From positions 248,001 to 312,000 of the forward strand of contig NZ_JAKCFC010000007.1 of the NCBI RefSeq assembly GCF_021916785.1: a stretch of 64,000 bases of DNA, read 5' to 3'. A program made the translations under genes and the position numbers. Shown one piece after another: positions 56,560 to 64,000 of the stretch (the first letter of the stretch is position 1; the number at the start of each line of letters is the position of its first letter). This DNA is from Mycolicibacterium lacusdiani (lineage in GTDB: Bacteria > Actinomycetota > Actinomycetes > Mycobacteriales > Mycobacteriaceae). The notes under the pieces were generated by a model. That model saw only the letters and a list, made by a program, of their open reading frames with translations, ran no database searches and was not told where the DNA came from.

Positions 56560-57587
56560 TGCAGGCAATCCCCGTGATTGCACTGACCGGTTACCTGGGC
56601 GCGGGCAAGACGACGTTGCTCAACCACGTGCTGCGGGCGCCGGGAGCACGAATCGGCGTGGTGATCAACGACTTCGGGGAACTCAACGTCGATGCCGGCC
56701 TGGTGACGGGGCAGGTCGACGAGCCCGCTTCGATCACCGGCGGCTGCATCTGCTGCCTGCCCGACGAGGGTGGGCTCGACGAGGCGCTGGCGAAGCTCGC
56801 CGAACCCAAGCTGGGTCTCGACGCCATCATCGTGGAGGCGAGCGGCCTGGCCGACCCCATCGCGATCTCGCGGATCATCCGGTTCAGCGGTGTCGAGCAC
56901 GTCCGCCCGGGCGGGGTGGTCGACGTCATCGACGCTGCCACCCACTTCGACACCGTCGACAAGGTCGACGCGCCACCTGCCAGGTACGGCGCCGCGTCGC
57001 TCGTCGTGGTCAACAAGCTCGACCAGCTGCCGGAGGAGTCCCGCGATGCGGCGCTCGCGCGCATCGAAGGCCGTGTGCGGGAACGCAATCCGGACGTCCA
57101 CGTCGTGGGAGCAGTCGCCGGGCGCGTCGACCCCGCGCTGCTCTACGACATCGGCGGCGACACCGACGGCTCCGGCCAGCTCTCATTCCGCGAACTGCTG
57201 ATCGACGGCGAGCGCGCCCACGCCCACGCAGGCGAACCCGAACACGTCCACGCCGACTCGGTGACGGTGATCGGGGACGGCTCCGTCGACCCCGGCGCCC
57301 TCGTGGACCTGCTCGAGCATCCACCGGCCGGGGTGTACCGGCTCAAGGGCACGGTCGCGGTGCGGTATCGCGCCCGCGTGCGGCACTACGTCGTCAACGT
57401 GGTCGGAACGTCGATCCACGTGATGACCGCACCGCCGCGCTCGCGCGGCAACAACCTGGTGGCGATCGGGACGCACCTCGACGTCGACGACGTGCGGCGC
57501 AGGCTGGAGCTGGCACTGGCGGCGTCCGACGAACACTCCGCCGTCGGCGTGCGGCGGCTGCAGCGCTACCGGCAGCTCAGTATCTGA
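56559..57587 (+). CDS. COG0523 (CobW/ZNG1-like) GTP-binding metallochaperone
   Basis: 342 residues, GTPase with a canonical P-loop TGYLGAGKTTLLNHVL (about 10-25), switch region VVINDFGELNVD, metal motif GGCICCLPDEGG (CxCC), Walker B area IIVEASGLADP and guanine motif VVNKLD. The C-terminal CobW domain contains VYRLKGTVAVRYRARVRHYVVNVVG. The family delivers zinc or cobalt to target enzymes using GTP. In contrast to the protein at 12564-13763, all nucleotide-binding residues are present. GTG start coupled to DUF2237. A His-rich loop (ERAHAHAGEPEHVHAD) before the C-terminal domain fits metal binding. Confidence 0.93.
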   Translation: MQAIPVIALTGYLGAGKTTLLNHVLRAPGARIGVVINDFGELNVDAGLVTGQVDEPASITGGCICCLPDEGGLDEALAKLAEPKLGLDAIIVEASGLADPIAISRIIRFSGVEHVRPGGVVDVIDAATHFDTVDKVDAPPARYGAASLVVVNKLDQLPEESRDAALARIEGRVRERNPDVHVVGAVAGRVDPALLYDIGGDTDGSGQLSFRELLIDGERAHAHAGEPEHVHADSVTVIGDGSVDPGALVDLLEHPPAGVYRLKGTVAVRYRARVRHYVVNVVGTSIHVMTAPPRSRGNNLVAIGTHLDVDDVRRRLELALAASDEHSAVGVRRLQRYRQLSI

Positions 57588-57590
57588 AGT

Positions 57591-59936
57591 CTAGCGATGC
57601 AGCGGCTCCCGGCCCGGTGGCTGCTGGGGCGGCGCGAGCAGCGGCTTGCGCTTCTCCAGCGCGACGGTCGTCGGCGCGTGCGTGGTCAGCTCGAGGTCCT
57701 CGCCGTCGTGGCGGATCGTCAGCTCACCGTCCGGGCCATCCCGCAACGTGTAGGTCACCTCGTCGGAGGTGACGTCGATGATCAGCCGGAAGTTGCGCCA
57801 GCGCAGACGGAATCGCAGACGCGTCACCGCAGATGGCAGTTGGGGCGCGAACGCCAGCACGCCCTCGTCGTCGCGCAGTCCGCCGAAGCCCGCGACCCAC
57901 GCCGTCCACGCGCCTGCGAGCGAGGCCATGTGCAGCCCGTCGCGGGTGTTGTGGTGCAGGTCGCGCAGATCGATCAACGCGGCCTCGTAGGCGTAGTCGT
58001 GTGCGAGTTCGAGATGCCCGACCTCGGCGCACATCACGGCCTGCGTGCACGCCGACAGCGACGAGTCGCGGGTGGTCCGGCGTTCGTAGTAGTCGACGTT
58101 GTGCGCCTTCTGCTCCGGCGTGAATGCGTGTCCCTGCCAGTGCATCGCGAGGACCAGGTCGGCCTGCTTGATCACCTGCGCGGGGTACAGCCGGACGTAG
58201 GGTTCGTGCAGCAGCAGCGGATACTCGGTGTTCTCTTCGAACTTCCACTCCCGCAGCGTCGTGAAGCCCTCGCACTGCTCGTGCACGCCCAGGTCTTCGT
58301 CGAACGGGATGTGGACGGCCGCAGCGGCATCCCGCCACGCGACGGTCTCCTCGGTGGTCACGCCGCGGTCACTCGCCTGCACGGGATGGCGCAGGCACGC
58401 CTCGGCGGCGATGCGCAGGTTGTGCGCTGCCATGAGATTGGTGAAGACGTTGTCGCGGACGACTGCGGTGTACTCGTCGGGCCCCGTGACCCCGGCCAGG
58501 TGCCAGATCCCGTGACGGTCGCGGTGGCCCAGCGACATCCACAGCCGGGCGGTGTCGATCAGCACGTCGAGACCGCACTCGGCTTCGAGCGATTCGTCAC
58601 CGGTCACCAGGCGGTAGCGGTCGAACGCCATCGCGATGTCGGCGTTGACGTGCCAGCCCGCGGTGCCTGCCGGCCAGTACGCCGAGCACTCCTGCCCGCG
58701 AATGGTCCGCCACGGGAAGCTCGCGCCGTCGAGGTCCAGCTCGGCGGCGCGCTCGCGGGCGAGGTCGAGCGTGGAGGCCCGCCACCTCAGCGCATCCGCC
58801 GCGGCCTCCGGCGCGGTGTAGGTGAGCAGCGGGAGCACGTATCCCTCGGTGTCCCAGAAGGCGTGCCCGTCGTAACCGGTGCCGGTCAATCCCTTGCCGG
58901 GGATGGCGCGGCGCTCGGCGCGGGCACTGGCCTGCAACACGTGAAAGATGCCGAAGCGCAGGGCCTGCTGCGATTCGGGGTCGCCCTCCAACTCGACGTC
59001 GGCGCCGTCCCAGAACTCGTCGAGGTACTTGCGTTGCGCGTCGAGCAGTCCCTGCCAGCCCGTGTACCGGGCACCAGCGATGCCGCCTGCCACCTGGTCG
59101 CGAAGTGCGGGCCGCGACCGCAGGCTCGACCACCCGTATGCCAGGAACTTGACGATCCGCAGCTTCTGTCCGGGACGCAGGCCGCAGATGACGGTGGTCC
59201 GCGCCCAGTCCTCCCCCGCATCGGTGTCGACCTCCACCCGGCCCGGCACCTCGACGAGGTGGTCCATCGCGGCAGCCATGGTGAGTCCGCTGGACTTGGT
59301 GCGGTGCAGGAGAACCGCACCGCGCTCGGCGATCTCGAACCCGACCGACTCGAGCGGCTTGCGCAGTACGGCGGACACGCGGGGGTCGTCGGACGCCTCC
59401 GGCTGGTCCTCGTTGGCGACCAGCTCGGATTGCACTGTGACGCGGGTGAATTCATCGACCGCTTCGACGGTGTACTCGATGGCGGCGATGCTGCGCAGGG
59501 TGAGCGACACCAGACGCGTCGACGTGATCAGTATTTCCTTGCCGGCGGGCGAGCGCCAGCAGGCCTTGCGGGTCAGCGTGCCCGCGCGGAGGTCGAGCAC
59601 CCGTTCGTGCTCGCTCAGCTGTCCGTACCGCACGTCGAACGGCTCGTCGTCGACGATCAGCCGCAGGATCTTGCCGTTGGTGACGTCGATCAGCGACTGA
59701 CCGTCCTCGGGGTAGCCGAAGCCCGCCTCGGCGTACGGCAGCGGACGGGTCTCGTAGAACGAGTTCAGGTAGGTGCCAGGAAGTCCGTGCGGCTCACCCT
59801 CGTCGAGGTTGCCGCGCAGTCCGACGTGACCGTTGGACAGCGCGAAGATCGACTCCGATTCGTCGATGTGGTCGAGGTCCAGCGCGGTCTCGCGGACGTG
59901 CCAGGGTTCGACGGGGTATGCGTCGTGGCGGGTCAC
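57591..59936 (-). CDS. Glycoside hydrolase family 65 protein (Rv3401-like)
   Basis: 781 residues of the trehalose/maltose/kojibiose phosphorylase family GH65. The N-terminal domain opens DLDHIDESESIFALSNGHVGLRGNLDEGEPHGLPGTYLNSFYE; the catalytic domain has GKGLTGTGYDGHAFWDTEGYVLPLLTYTAPEAA and the acid Glu488 in GVTGPDEYTAVVRDNVFTN; the phosphate-binding HWQGHAFTPEQKA region follows. It matches M. tuberculosis Rv3401 and lies next to a beta-phosphoglucomutase (Rv3400-like), the expected partner that converts beta-glucose 1-phosphate to glucose 6-phosphate. The disaccharide substrate is not certain. ATG start overlapping the upstream gene stop by 4 bases. Confidence 0.94.
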   Translation of the reverse strand: MTRHDAYPVEPWHVRETALDLDHIDESESIFALSNGHVGLRGNLDEGEPHGLPGTYLNSFYETRPLPYAEAGFGYPEDGQSLIDVTNGKILRLIVDDEPFDVRYGQLSEHERVLDLRAGTLTRKACWRSPAGKEILITSTRLVSLTLRSIAAIEYTVEAVDEFTRVTVQSELVANEDQPEASDDPRVSAVLRKPLESVGFEIAERGAVLLHRTKSSGLTMAAAMDHLVEVPGRVEVDTDAGEDWARTTVICGLRPGQKLRIVKFLAYGWSSLRSRPALRDQVAGGIAGARYTGWQGLLDAQRKYLDEFWDGADVELEGDPESQQALRFGIFHVLQASARAERRAIPGKGLTGTGYDGHAFWDTEGYVLPLLTYTAPEAAADALRWRASTLDLARERAAELDLDGASFPWRTIRGQECSAYWPAGTAGWHVNADIAMAFDRYRLVTGDESLEAECGLDVLIDTARLWMSLGHRDRHGIWHLAGVTGPDEYTAVVRDNVFTNLMAAHNLRIAAEACLRHPVQASDRGVTTEETVAWRDAAAAVHIPFDEDLGVHEQCEGFTTLREWKFEENTEYPLLLHEPYVRLYPAQVIKQADLVLAMHWQGHAFTPEQKAHNVDYYERRTTRDSSLSACTQAVMCAEVGHLELAHDYAYEAALIDLRDLHHNTRDGLHMASLAGAWTAWVAGFGGLRDDEGVLAFAPQLPSAVTRLRFRLRWRNFRLIIDVTSDEVTYTLRDGPDGELTIRHDGEDLELTTHAPTTVALEKRKPLLAPPQQPPGREPLHR

Positions 59937-60679
59937 GCGGTGGCGTCCATCAGGTCGGCGAGGTCTGTGACGACGACGTCGGCACCGTTGTCGCGCAACG
60001 CCTCCGCCTGACCCACGCGGTCGACGCCGATCACGATCCCGAAGTGTCCGGCCCGGCCGGCCTGAACCCCGGCGATCGCGTCCTCGAAGACGGCGGCTTC
60101 GCCCGCAGGCACGCCGAGCAGCTCCGCGCCCCGCAGGAACGAGTCGGGCGCCGGTTTTCCGGGGATGCCCTCGGCCCGCATCGTGATCGCGTCGACGCGC
60201 TGTCCGACGTACTGCGCCAGGTCGGTGATCCGCAGCACCTCGGCGGTGTTGGCGCTCGACGATACGACGGCGATCGCCAGGCCGGCCGCGTGCGCCGCCT
60301 TCACGTAGGTGCGCGATCCCTCGAAGACCTCGACGCCATCGCCGTGCAGGACTTCCTGGAAGAGGGCGTTCTTGCGGTTCCCGAGCCCGAAGACGGTCTC
60401 GGCGTCGGGCGGATCGTCAGGCGTGCCGTCCGGCAGCGTGATGCCGCGGCTGGCCAGGAACGAGCGGACGCCGTCCTCGCGCTTCTTGCCGTCGACGTAG
60501 GTCCCGTAGTCCGCGCCGACGTCGAACGCCTGGAACGGGTCGCCGCCGTCGGCGGCCCGCGCCCTGAGGAATTCGTCGAACATCGTCTTCCACGCGCGAC
60601 GATGCACGCTGGCGGTGTCGGTGAGCACGCCGTCCAGATCGAACAGACACGCACGAACTCCCTCGGGAAGACCCAGCAT
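59933..60679 (-). CDS. Beta-phosphoglucomutase (HAD family, Rv3400-like)
   Basis: 248 residues. HAD motif I is CLFDLDGVLTDTASVH with the nucleophile Asp, motif II is VVSSSANT, and motif III/IV is FLRGAELLGVPAGEAAVFEDAIAGVQAG. The helical cap contains YVDGKKREDGVRSFLASRG, the substrate loop of beta-phosphoglucomutases. It converts beta-glucose 1-phosphate, the product of GH65 phosphorolysis, to glucose 6-phosphate. ATG 60679 is preferred; a GTG six codons upstream is possible. It is coupled to the GH65 gene by a 4-base overlap. Confidence 0.93.
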   Translation of the reverse strand: MLGLPEGVRACLFDLDGVLTDTASVHRRAWKTMFDEFLRARAADGGDPFQAFDVGADYGTYVDGKKREDGVRSFLASRGITLPDGTPDDPPDAETVFGLGNRKNALFQEVLHGDGVEVFEGSRTYVKAAHAAGLAIAVVSSSANTAEVLRITDLAQYVGQRVDAITMRAEGIPGKPAPDSFLRGAELLGVPAGEAAVFEDAIAGVQAGRAGHFGIVIGVDRVGQAEALRDNGADVVVTDLADLMDATA

Positions 60680-60717
60680 GGCAGGGCCTATACCCACTTC
60701 GGCTGATCTTTAGAGGG

Positions 60718-60939
60718 CTAGCCGTTTGCTCTGGTCCGCCGGGTGACTGTTTCGTGCGCGTCGAACGTCGCCCTGTCGTCGGGACCCGTGCCGAAGAAGC
60801 AGTACACGCCACCGTCGGCGTTGGATACGAAGCGGATGCTGGTGACCACCATCCAGCGCGCGCCGAGTTCGTCGGCGATCTCGTCACCGGTGGCGACCTC
60901 CGCAGGCGAGATTTGCTCCGCGGTCGTCGTCGTTGCCAT
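60718..60939 (-). CDS. Small conserved hypothetical protein
   Basis: 73 residues, soluble. The frame has the codon use of a real gene, an ATG start, and GEEIADELGARWMVV-type content (GDEIADELGARWMVVTSIRF) followed by the short strand GGVYCFFGTGPDDRATFD and a basic end. The pattern of a beta strand pair with WMVVTSIRF and VYCFFG looks like a small beta-sandwich, but no named family is recognised. It ends 39 bases upstream of the phosphoglucomutase gene and could share its transcript. A promoter-like AT-rich patch lies in the 113 bases before it. Confidence 0.6.
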   Translation of the reverse strand: MATTTTAEQISPAEVATGDEIADELGARWMVVTSIRFVSNADGGVYCFFGTGPDDRATFDAHETVTRRTRANG

Positions 60940-61052
60940 TGACGTGTGATACCCAGCGGCGACGCGCTGACACGTGCCTGATTTCCCCGTTCATTTCCAT
61001 TGATCTTTCTCAGGCGTTAATTTTTAGGTCTTAGCTTGCCGGGAGGGTATTG

Positions 61053-62753
61053 GTGAACGTGTCGACACCGCCGTGGCGGTCATGGCTGCTCAAGACGCTG
61101 ACGATCGTGGCGTGTCTTGCAGTCGCGTGCGCCGGGGCCAGTTTGCAGGCCTCGGACCGTCCCGCCGCCCCGCCACGGCTCGCGTCGGCTGCGGTGGTGC
61201 ACACCGCGGCCATCGTGCCGACCAACGTCACCGTCGGGCTGGCCGACCCCATGCTGGGCTTCCTGTCCGATGCGGATCTCCACCGGCAACTGGATCTGAT
61301 GGTCTCGATCGGTGTGACCAGCCTGCGGATCGACGTCCCATGGGTGGCCGTGCAGCCGACGCGCTTCGGCGGCTACGACTGGTCCAAGGCCGACCGCGTC
61401 ATCAACGCCGCGGCGGCTCGCGGGATCGGCGTACTCGGCATCCTCGGTCAGCCGCCGGCCTGGGCGGCCGCGCCCGGCACCCCGGAACTGAGTGGCAGGC
61501 CAGCCTCGGCGACGGCGTTCGCGCAGTACGCGAAGGCCGTCGCGACGCGGTATCGCGGCAAGATCTCCGCCTACGAGATCTGGAACGAGCCCAACATGCT
61601 GTCGTTCTACAAGCCGTATCCGGACCCGGTCGGCTACACGGCGCTCCTGCGGGCCGCGTACCCCGCGATCAAGGGCGCCGATCGCAACGCCATCGTGGTG
61701 GGCGGCGTCCTCGCGGCAGCCGTGGACACGGCTTACTCGATCGACCCGGTCACGTTCGTGCAGCGGATGTACGCCGCAGGCGCGAAGCCCTACTTCGACG
61801 CGCTGTCCTACCACCCGTATCAGCACGGTCTGAAGTTCTCCGAGGGTGGACCGTGGGTCGACGCCCCCTTGAACCAGGGCCTGCGCATCCGCCAGTTGAT
61901 GATCGACTACGGCGATTCGGGCAAGAAGATCTGGGCCAGTGAGTACGGCGTGCCCACCGCCCTGCAGGACGAGGCGACTCAGGCCGCGTTCATCGCCGAT
62001 CTGATCTCGACGTGGCGGACGGTCGACTTCACCGGACCGGTCTTCGTCTACACGATGCGCGACAAGCTCACGGGCAGTACCGATCCCGAGGACACGTTCG
62101 GCATCTTCCGCTCCGACTGGACGGCCAAGCTTGCGGTCGACGTCATCCGGCAGGCGGTGGGCGGGTCCCCCGCGGCGATCGCGATGGTGACCCGTGCGGT
62201 GCTCGGCGACCAGGTTGCCGGCGCGGTTGCCGAGCCGGTTCCGTCGGTGTCCACGTTGGTGCGAGAAGCCTTGACCGCGGCCGTATCGGCGATCGTGCGC
62301 GTCGTCGCCGACGTCGTCACCCGCGTCGTCGCCACCATCACGCGATTCGTCCCGGCACCCGCCGCGCCCGCACCCGCGGCCCCCGCATCCGCCGCCCGAC
62401 GGGCGGTCGAGTCCACGGCCGTCGCACCGATTCAGGCGCCTCGGGAGGCTTCGGCTGAGGACGCGTCGAGCGACGAGTCCGAGCCGGAGGCACCGCGGAA
62501 GTCCCGGCACGAGACGTCAACCTGGGGGTCGGAGACGACGCGGGACTCGAAGGCTGCGGATTCGGAGAAAGCGGACACTGAGACTGCGGACTCGGAGACG
62601 CCGGACGAGCCGGCTGCGGACACCACCGCCCAGGAAGCCGCGACAGAGGATTCCGCCAGCGCTGATCCGGCTCCGGCTTCGGACACCGCCGCTTCAGACT
62701 CTTCCGGCTCGGATTCCGACTCGGGCTCAGATTCGGGAGACGGCGCGGCCTAG
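61053..62753 (+). CDS. Secreted clan GH-A glycoside hydrolase with acidic tail
   Basis: 566 residues. Signal or anchor sequence (WLLKTLTIVACLAVACAGA), then a TIM-barrel hydrolase: IDVPWVAVQPTRFGGYDW, acid/base Glu in YEIWNEPNML (about 179) and nucleophile Glu in KKIWASEYGVP (about 297), the layout of GH39/GH5-like enzymes. From about 395 the protein becomes Ala/Val-rich helix, then Pro/Ala, and the last 110 residues are dominated by Ser, Asp, Glu, Thr and Ala (repeats like DSEKADTETADSETPDE and SGSDSDSGSDSG). The Shine-Dalgarno GGGAGGG at 61041-61047 fits GTG 61053; a TTG at 61050 is in frame. Substrate unknown, possibly a cell-wall glycan. Confidence 0.87.
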   Translation: MNVSTPPWRSWLLKTLTIVACLAVACAGASLQASDRPAAPPRLASAAVVHTAAIVPTNVTVGLADPMLGFLSDADLHRQLDLMVSIGVTSLRIDVPWVAVQPTRFGGYDWSKADRVINAAAARGIGVLGILGQPPAWAAAPGTPELSGRPASATAFAQYAKAVATRYRGKISAYEIWNEPNMLSFYKPYPDPVGYTALLRAAYPAIKGADRNAIVVGGVLAAAVDTAYSIDPVTFVQRMYAAGAKPYFDALSYHPYQHGLKFSEGGPWVDAPLNQGLRIRQLMIDYGDSGKKIWASEYGVPTALQDEATQAAFIADLISTWRTVDFTGPVFVYTMRDKLTGSTDPEDTFGIFRSDWTAKLAVDVIRQAVGGSPAAIAMVTRAVLGDQVAGAVAEPVPSVSTLVREALTAAVSAIVRVVADVVTRVVATITRFVPAPAAPAPAAPASAARRAVESTAVAPIQAPREASAEDASSDESEPEAPRKSRHETSTWGSETTRDSKAADSEKADTETADSETPDEPAADTTAQEAATEDSASADPAPASDTAASDSSGSDSDSGSDSGDGAA

Positions 62754-62757
62754 CCGG

Positions 62758-64000
62758 TCAGTCCGATTCGCCGTACTCGTCGAACCAGTACGCCAGTTTG
62801 CCGCGGCGGCTGACCGCGCGCAGCCGCGATTCGGCGGCGGGACGCGTCGAGCTGGTGGTGACGATCAGCAGTTCGTCGCCCACCTCGATGCGGGTGTCGG
62901 GCAGCGGCACGAACGTGTGGCCGTCGCGGATGATCAGGGTGATGACGGCTGGGTCGGGCAATCGTAGTTCGAGGATCGTCACGCTGTGTAGACGCGACTC
63001 CGGCTGCACGGTCATGGTGAGAAGTTCTGCGTCGAGCACGTCCAGGGGCGCCGCCTCGACCTGGATCTCCCGGGTCGATTCGGGGGTGATGAGGCCCAAC
63101 GCGCGGGCGAGGGGTCGCAGGCTCGGGCCCTGCACGAGGGTGAAGACCACTACCAGGATGAACACGATGTTGAGCAGCCGGGCGCTGTCGGGGACGCCGG
63201 CGACGATCGGGAACGTGGCGAGCACGATGGGCACCGCGCCGCGCAGCCCGGCCCACGACAGGAAGGCCTGCTCGCGCCACGGCAGTCGGAAGCCGACCAG
63301 CGAGACGACGACCGACAGCGGCCGCGCGACCAGCAGCAGGACGAGGCCGATGACGATTGCCGGGACGACGTCGGGCGCCAGTTCACTCGGGTCGACGAGC
63401 AGCCCAAGGAGTACGAACAGCCCGATCTGTGCCAGCCAGCCGAACCCCTCGGCGAATGATCGGGTGGCCGATCGGTGTGGCAGCCCGGAGTTCGCGAGTA
63501 CGACGGCGGCCAGGTAGGCGGCGAGGAACCCGCTGGCGTGCACGGTCCCCGCGGCGGCGAAGGCGACCAGCCCGAGGCCGAACGTCGCGATCGGGTACAG
63601 GCCCGATGCGGGCAGCGCTATCCGGCGCAGCGTGGCGGCGCCCAGGAAGCCGAACGCCAGGCCGATCGCCGCGCCCGCGACCAGCTCGTAGATCACGTGG
63701 GAGATCAGGCCCTCGGGATCGAACACGAACGGCACGACGCTGAACATCAGCACGAGGATCACGGCGGGCGCGTCGTTGAAGCCGGACTCCGCCTCGAGCA
63801 GACCGGCCACCCTGCGCGGCAGCGGCAGCACGCGCAGCACGGAGAACACGGCGGCGGCATCGGTCGACGAGACGATCGCGCCGACGAGGAGCGCCAACTG
63901 CCAGTCCATGGCCAGCAGGAAGTGCGCCCCGACGGCGGTGATGACCGTGCTGGTCAGGATGCCTACGGTGGCCAGCGCGCCTGCGGGCGCCAGCACCTTG
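62758..64000 (-). CDS. CPA1-type potassium/sodium-proton antiporter with TrkA-C domain (partial)
   Basis: The last 413 or so residues of a longer protein whose N-terminus lies beyond the window. About ten membrane helices are visible, with the CPA1 motifs VGAIVSSTDAAAVFSVLR and ESGFNDAPAVILVLMF (the ND pair is the ion site), WAGLRGAVPIVLATFP, and a C-terminal cytoplasmic TrkA-C-like domain (HSVTILELRLPDPAVITLIIRDGHTFVPLPDTRIEVGDELLIVTT). This build is that of NhaP2/CvrA-type K+/H+ antiporters. A GTG near 63996 is probably internal. It converges on the acidic-tail hydrolase gene with 4 bases between stops. Confidence 0.9.
   Translation of the reverse strand, partial: KVLAPAGALATVGILTSTVITAVGAHFLLAMDWQLALLVGAIVSSTDAAAVFSVLRVLPLPRRVAGLLEAESGFNDAPAVILVLMFSVVPFVFDPEGLISHVIYELVAGAAIGLAFGFLGAATLRRIALPASGLYPIATFGLGLVAFAAAGTVHASGFLAAYLAAVVLANSGLPHRSATRSFAEGFGWLAQIGLFVLLGLLVDPSELAPDVVPAIVIGLVLLLVARPLSVVVSLVGFRLPWREQAFLSWAGLRGAVPIVLATFPIVAGVPDSARLLNIVFILVVVFTLVQGPSLRPLARALGLITPESTREIQVEAAPLDVLDAELLTMTVQPESRLHSVTILELRLPDPAVITLIIRDGHTFVPLPDTRIEVGDELLIVTTSSTRPAAESRLRAVSRRGKLAYWFDEYGESD

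Noticed and set aside
57597..60011. 804-codon open frame on the plus strand across the GH65 gene
   Set aside because: Same codon-phase artefact; its translation is Arg/Gly/Val-rich with no motif and it runs through two real genes.

Overview
The window reads as chromosomal DNA of a fast-growing mycobacterium (Mycolicibacterium or Mycobacterium type). The evidence is GC-rich sequence packed with genes on both strands, an antigen 85 mycolyltransferase, a mycobacterial haemophore-type haem-binding protein, furA-katG, a Zur-controlled island of zinc-independent ribosomal proteins, paired acyl-CoA dehydrogenases, a KstR-type palindrome, mycobacterial lipoproteins and an LdtMt5-like L,D-transpeptidase. 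I saw no insertion sequence, integrase, phage gene, CRISPR array, tRNA or rRNA. No gene-free stretch exceeds about 230 bases.

Layout. 1-5.2 kb: end of a short-chain dehydrogenase, a START-like protein, antigen 85, a haem-binding protein, rhomboid protease, TesB thioesterase, and a divergent RidA/MarR pair with two matching palindromes between them. 5.2-9.3 kb: a minus-strand moxR3-type operon (two membrane proteins, MoxR ATPase, DUF58 protein, membrane protein). 9.4-11.5 kb: alpha/beta hydrolase, another START-like protein, a small unknown. 11.5-14.3 kb: zinc-starvation island, with rpsR2-rpmG-rpmB and a ferredoxin-like gene running left, a degenerate COG0523 protein and rpmE2 running right, and two Zur-like boxes between. 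14.3-17.6 kb: a coupled signalling operon (receiver-SpoIIE phosphatase, CHASE3 histidine kinase, CheY-like receiver). 17.7-24.7 kb: a lipid/steroid-type block around a KstR-like palindrome. 24.7-28.1 kb: aldo/keto reductase with a divergent AraC regulator, a membrane protein and an MSMEG_6728-family protein with overlapping divergent start codons. 28.1-33.1 kb: a second MoxR operon of Bat type (MoxR, DUF58, DUF4381-like, two von Willebrand-like membrane proteins, proline-tailed repeat protein). 33.1-42.4 kb: MOSC protein, a tiny secreted peptide, Kup potassium transporter, HrpA helicase, VOC protein, lipoprotein, membrane protein, and a second tiny secreted peptide. 42.6-47.5 kb: furA-katG and an FAD oxidoreductase. 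47.7-57.6 kb: SelO, lipoproteins, L,D-transpeptidase, DUF305 and DUF3105 proteins, an alcohol dehydrogenase, DUF1697, DUF2237 and a canonical COG0523 GTPase. 57.6-64 kb: GH65 enzyme with beta-phosphoglucomutase, a secreted clan GH-A hydrolase with an acidic tail, and the end of a CPA1-type antiporter.

The most unusual items are: (1) two paralogous secreted peptides (positions 33960-34127 and 42262-42438), each with a predicted mature part of exactly 28 residues, an HHxW motif and a near-identical terminator hairpin; (2) the Zur island that lacks rpsN2, carries a COG0523 protein without a P-loop and ends in a ferredoxin-like gene; (3) a KstR-type box in front of a DUF1295 protein and a beta-lactamase-fold esterase next to a two-subunit acyl-CoA dehydrogenase; (4) two complete and different MoxR systems in one window. 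No searches were run. Family calls rest on motifs and on remembered mycobacterial homologues.
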